From an uncultured Collinsella sp. (GTDB taxonomy: Bacteria > Actinomycetota > Coriobacteriia > Coriobacteriales > Coriobacteriaceae), in assembly GCA_902495265.1 (NCBI GenBank), contig CABUWR010000068.1:1-7153 (forward strand): a stretch of 7,153 nucleotides of DNA, in the 5' to 3' direction. Position 1 is the stretch's first letter, and the number at the start of each line of letters is the position of its first letter. The position numbers and the translations under genes are program-made. This document shows, piece by piece, positions 6,253 to 7,153 of this stretch. The notes beneath the pieces are model-generated. The model did no database searches. It had not been told where the DNA came from and worked only from the letters and a program-made list of their open reading frames with translations.

Positions 6253-6283
6253 CAAGCCGCCCGGGAACGACCCGAGCGGCTTG
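6253..6283 (-). terminator. Stable hairpin between the aminotransferase gene and ldh (terminator or ldh leader element)
   Basis: CAAGCCGC (6253-6260) pairs perfectly with GCGGCTTG (6276-6283). After a C-A mismatch the stem continues CGGG/CCCG (6262-6265 with 6271-6274) around an AACGA loop. On the - strand it is followed by TTTGTGG, a weak U-tract. It lies 145 nt after the aminotransferase stop and 15 nt before the ldh ribosome site. It may end the aminotransferase transcript, act as an attenuator or stability structure in the ldh leader, or both. Confidence 0.5.
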
Positions 6284-6427
6284 CCGTAATCCCAATACAT
6301 CCAATCGGGACTTTGATTATGCTCCTATTCGCAGCCAAAAATCGACCGTTTACCGAAATTGTTTGCAGAATTCGTAAAATAACTGCACGAAATCGGTTTC
6401 GAGCTATTGACGGGTCGAAATAGGTTT
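6284..6427 (-). promoter_or_regulatory. AT-richer intergenic region likely to hold the ldh promoter
   Basis: This stretch is clearly AT-richer than the flanking genes. On the - strand GCATAAT (with CATAAT at 6319-6324) could be a -10 element, with TCGATT 18 nt upstream as a weak -35. An imperfect dyad, CGAAATCGGTTTCG at 6388-6401, could be an operator but matches no site I recognise. I searched by eye for a Rex-type TTGTGA-N6-TCACAA site and did not find one. Confidence 0.3.
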
Positions 6428-7153
6428 CTAATACAGGCCAGCCTCGCGAATGGCCTCGACAGCCAAAGCGATCTGATCGGGCGGCAGGACCAGTGCCATA
6501 CGCACGTGCCCCTCGCCCGAAGGGCCAAAGCTCGCGCCCGGCGTCACCACAACGCCGGCCTTCTCCATAAGCTCCTCGCAAAACGCCATGGAATCGGTGC
6601 GACCACCGGGAAGCTTGGCCCACACAAACATAGAGCCATGCGCGTTGGGACGCTCCCAGCCCAGGCCCTCAAGACCGTCGCACAGGGCATCGCGGCGTTC
6701 CTGGTACTTCAGACGCTGCGCCTCGACCTCATCGCGCGGACCGTTCAGGCAGGCGATGGCAGCCTTCTGAATCGGGAAGAACATACCAAAGTCGATCTGG
6801 CCGCGCAGCTTGGCAAAGGCCGAGACCACATCCTCGCGACCGACCAAAAAGCCGATGCGTGCGCCGGTGACGTTAAACGACTTAGAGAGCGAGAAGAACT
6901 CCACGCCCACCTCGAGCGCGCCAGGGTACTGCAGGAAGCTGCCACCCGGCTCGCCGTCGAACACGATATCGGAGTAGGCATTGTCATGCACGATCAACAG
7001 ATCATGCTCGCGGGCAAAGGCGATAATCTCCTCGTAGACCTCGGGCGTGCCCACCGAGCCGACCGGGTTCGCGGGCAGCGACACGATCATATACTTGGCG
7101 CGATCGGCCACCTCGGGATCGATGCCCGCCACATAGGGCAGGTAATTGTGCTC
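6428..7153 (-). CDS. Class I/II PLP aminotransferase, C-terminal 241 residues (diaminopimelate-aminotransferase-like)
   Basis: The gene runs off the right edge; about 150 N-terminal residues are missing. The visible frame starts EHNYLPYVAGIDPE and includes LPANPVGS, with the Asn-Pro that contacts PLP. HDNAYSDIVFDG holds the Asp that pairs with the pyridine nitrogen and the following Tyr. SLSKSFNVTGARIGF has the Schiff-base lysine at about residue 91 of the fragment, and HVRMALVL near the end has the substrate-carboxylate arginine. The pattern of YxxIVFDG and GVEFFSLSKSFNVTG resembles the LL-diaminopimelate aminotransferase / MTH52-like and alanine-aminotransferase-like subgroup. Because the nearby operon has the DapH acetyl branch, an N-acetyl-LL-diaminopimelate aminotransferase (PatA) role is plausible, but glutamate-pyruvate or other amino acid transaminases share these motifs. 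The aminotransferase class is certain; the substrate is not. Confidence 0.88.
   Translation of the reverse strand, partial: EHNYLPYVAGIDPEVADRAKYMIVSLPANPVGSVGTPEVYEEIIAFAREHDLLIVHDNAYSDIVFDGEPGGSFLQYPGALEVGVEFFSLSKSFNVTGARIGFLVGREDVVSAFAKLRGQIDFGMFFPIQKAAIACLNGPRDEVEAQRLKYQERRDALCDGLEGLGWERPNAHGSMFVWAKLPGGRTDSMAFCEELMEKAGVVVTPGASFGPSGEGHVRMALVLPPDQIALAVEAIREAGLY

Noticed and set aside
6290..6300. 11-bp match (ATCCCAATACA) between the ldh leader and the reverse complement of the region near repeat copy 2
   Set aside because: The match is short, lacks the GGGG(A/T)CAGG core and palindromic arms, and may be chance. It is not called a third repeat copy.
6227..6304. 26-residue N-terminal extension of lactate dehydrogenase
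   Set aside because: The extension crosses the leader hairpin and precedes a well-placed GGGAG site and the ATG at 6226. LDH proteins of this type begin a few residues before the NAD-binding strand.

Overview
The window looks like a chromosomal housekeeping region of a moderately high-GC actinobacterium of the Coriobacteriia, most likely Collinsella or a close relative. This is inferred from three things: GC-rich third codon positions, a lysine operon that uses the acetyl-branch (DapH-type) acyltransferase otherwise typical of Firmicutes, and a fermentative gene set (L-lactate dehydrogenase). The genus is a judgement from recognition, not from a search. No mobile-element gene, CRISPR array, rRNA or tRNA was seen.

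Positions 1-2730 (+ strand) hold the end of a tightly packed lysine/diaminopimelate operon: 3' part of lysA, dapA, dapB, and the tetrahydrodipicolinate N-acetyltransferase gene (dapH, often labelled dapD). These cover the two steps from aspartate semialdehyde to tetrahydrodipicolinate, the acetylation that follows, and the final decarboxylation to lysine. There is no stop codon between lysA and dapA: the LysA frame runs through a charged 42-residue tail directly into DapA. A good Shine-Dalgarno sequence nevertheless sits before the DapA methionine. dapB begins at a TTG inside the end of dapA. An intrinsic terminator follows dapH directly, and a second, bidirectional one separates it from the convergent gene.

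Positions 2874-5149 (- strand) hold a nucleoid-associated protein of the NdpA/37-kDa family and a DUF2974 (Mbeg1-like) alpha/beta-hydrolase with a GHSKGG nucleophile elbow. The hydrolase gene is bracketed by two copies of a short palindromic repeat (TGGTGCA - GGGG(A/T)CAGGTT - TGCACCA), which looks like a dispersed REP-type element.

Positions 5212-7153 (- strand) hold an L-lactate dehydrogenase gene with its terminator and a leader hairpin, then the C-terminal 241 codons of a class I/II aminotransferase that runs off the right edge. The aminotransferase resembles the LL-diaminopimelate / N-acetyl-diaminopimelate aminotransferase group and could supply the step after DapH, but this is inference.

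The observations most worth a second look are the in-frame lysA-dapA fusion with an internal ribosome binding site, the repeat pair around the hydrolase gene, and a lactate dehydrogenase whose two fructose-1,6-bisphosphate-binding positions are both glutamine.
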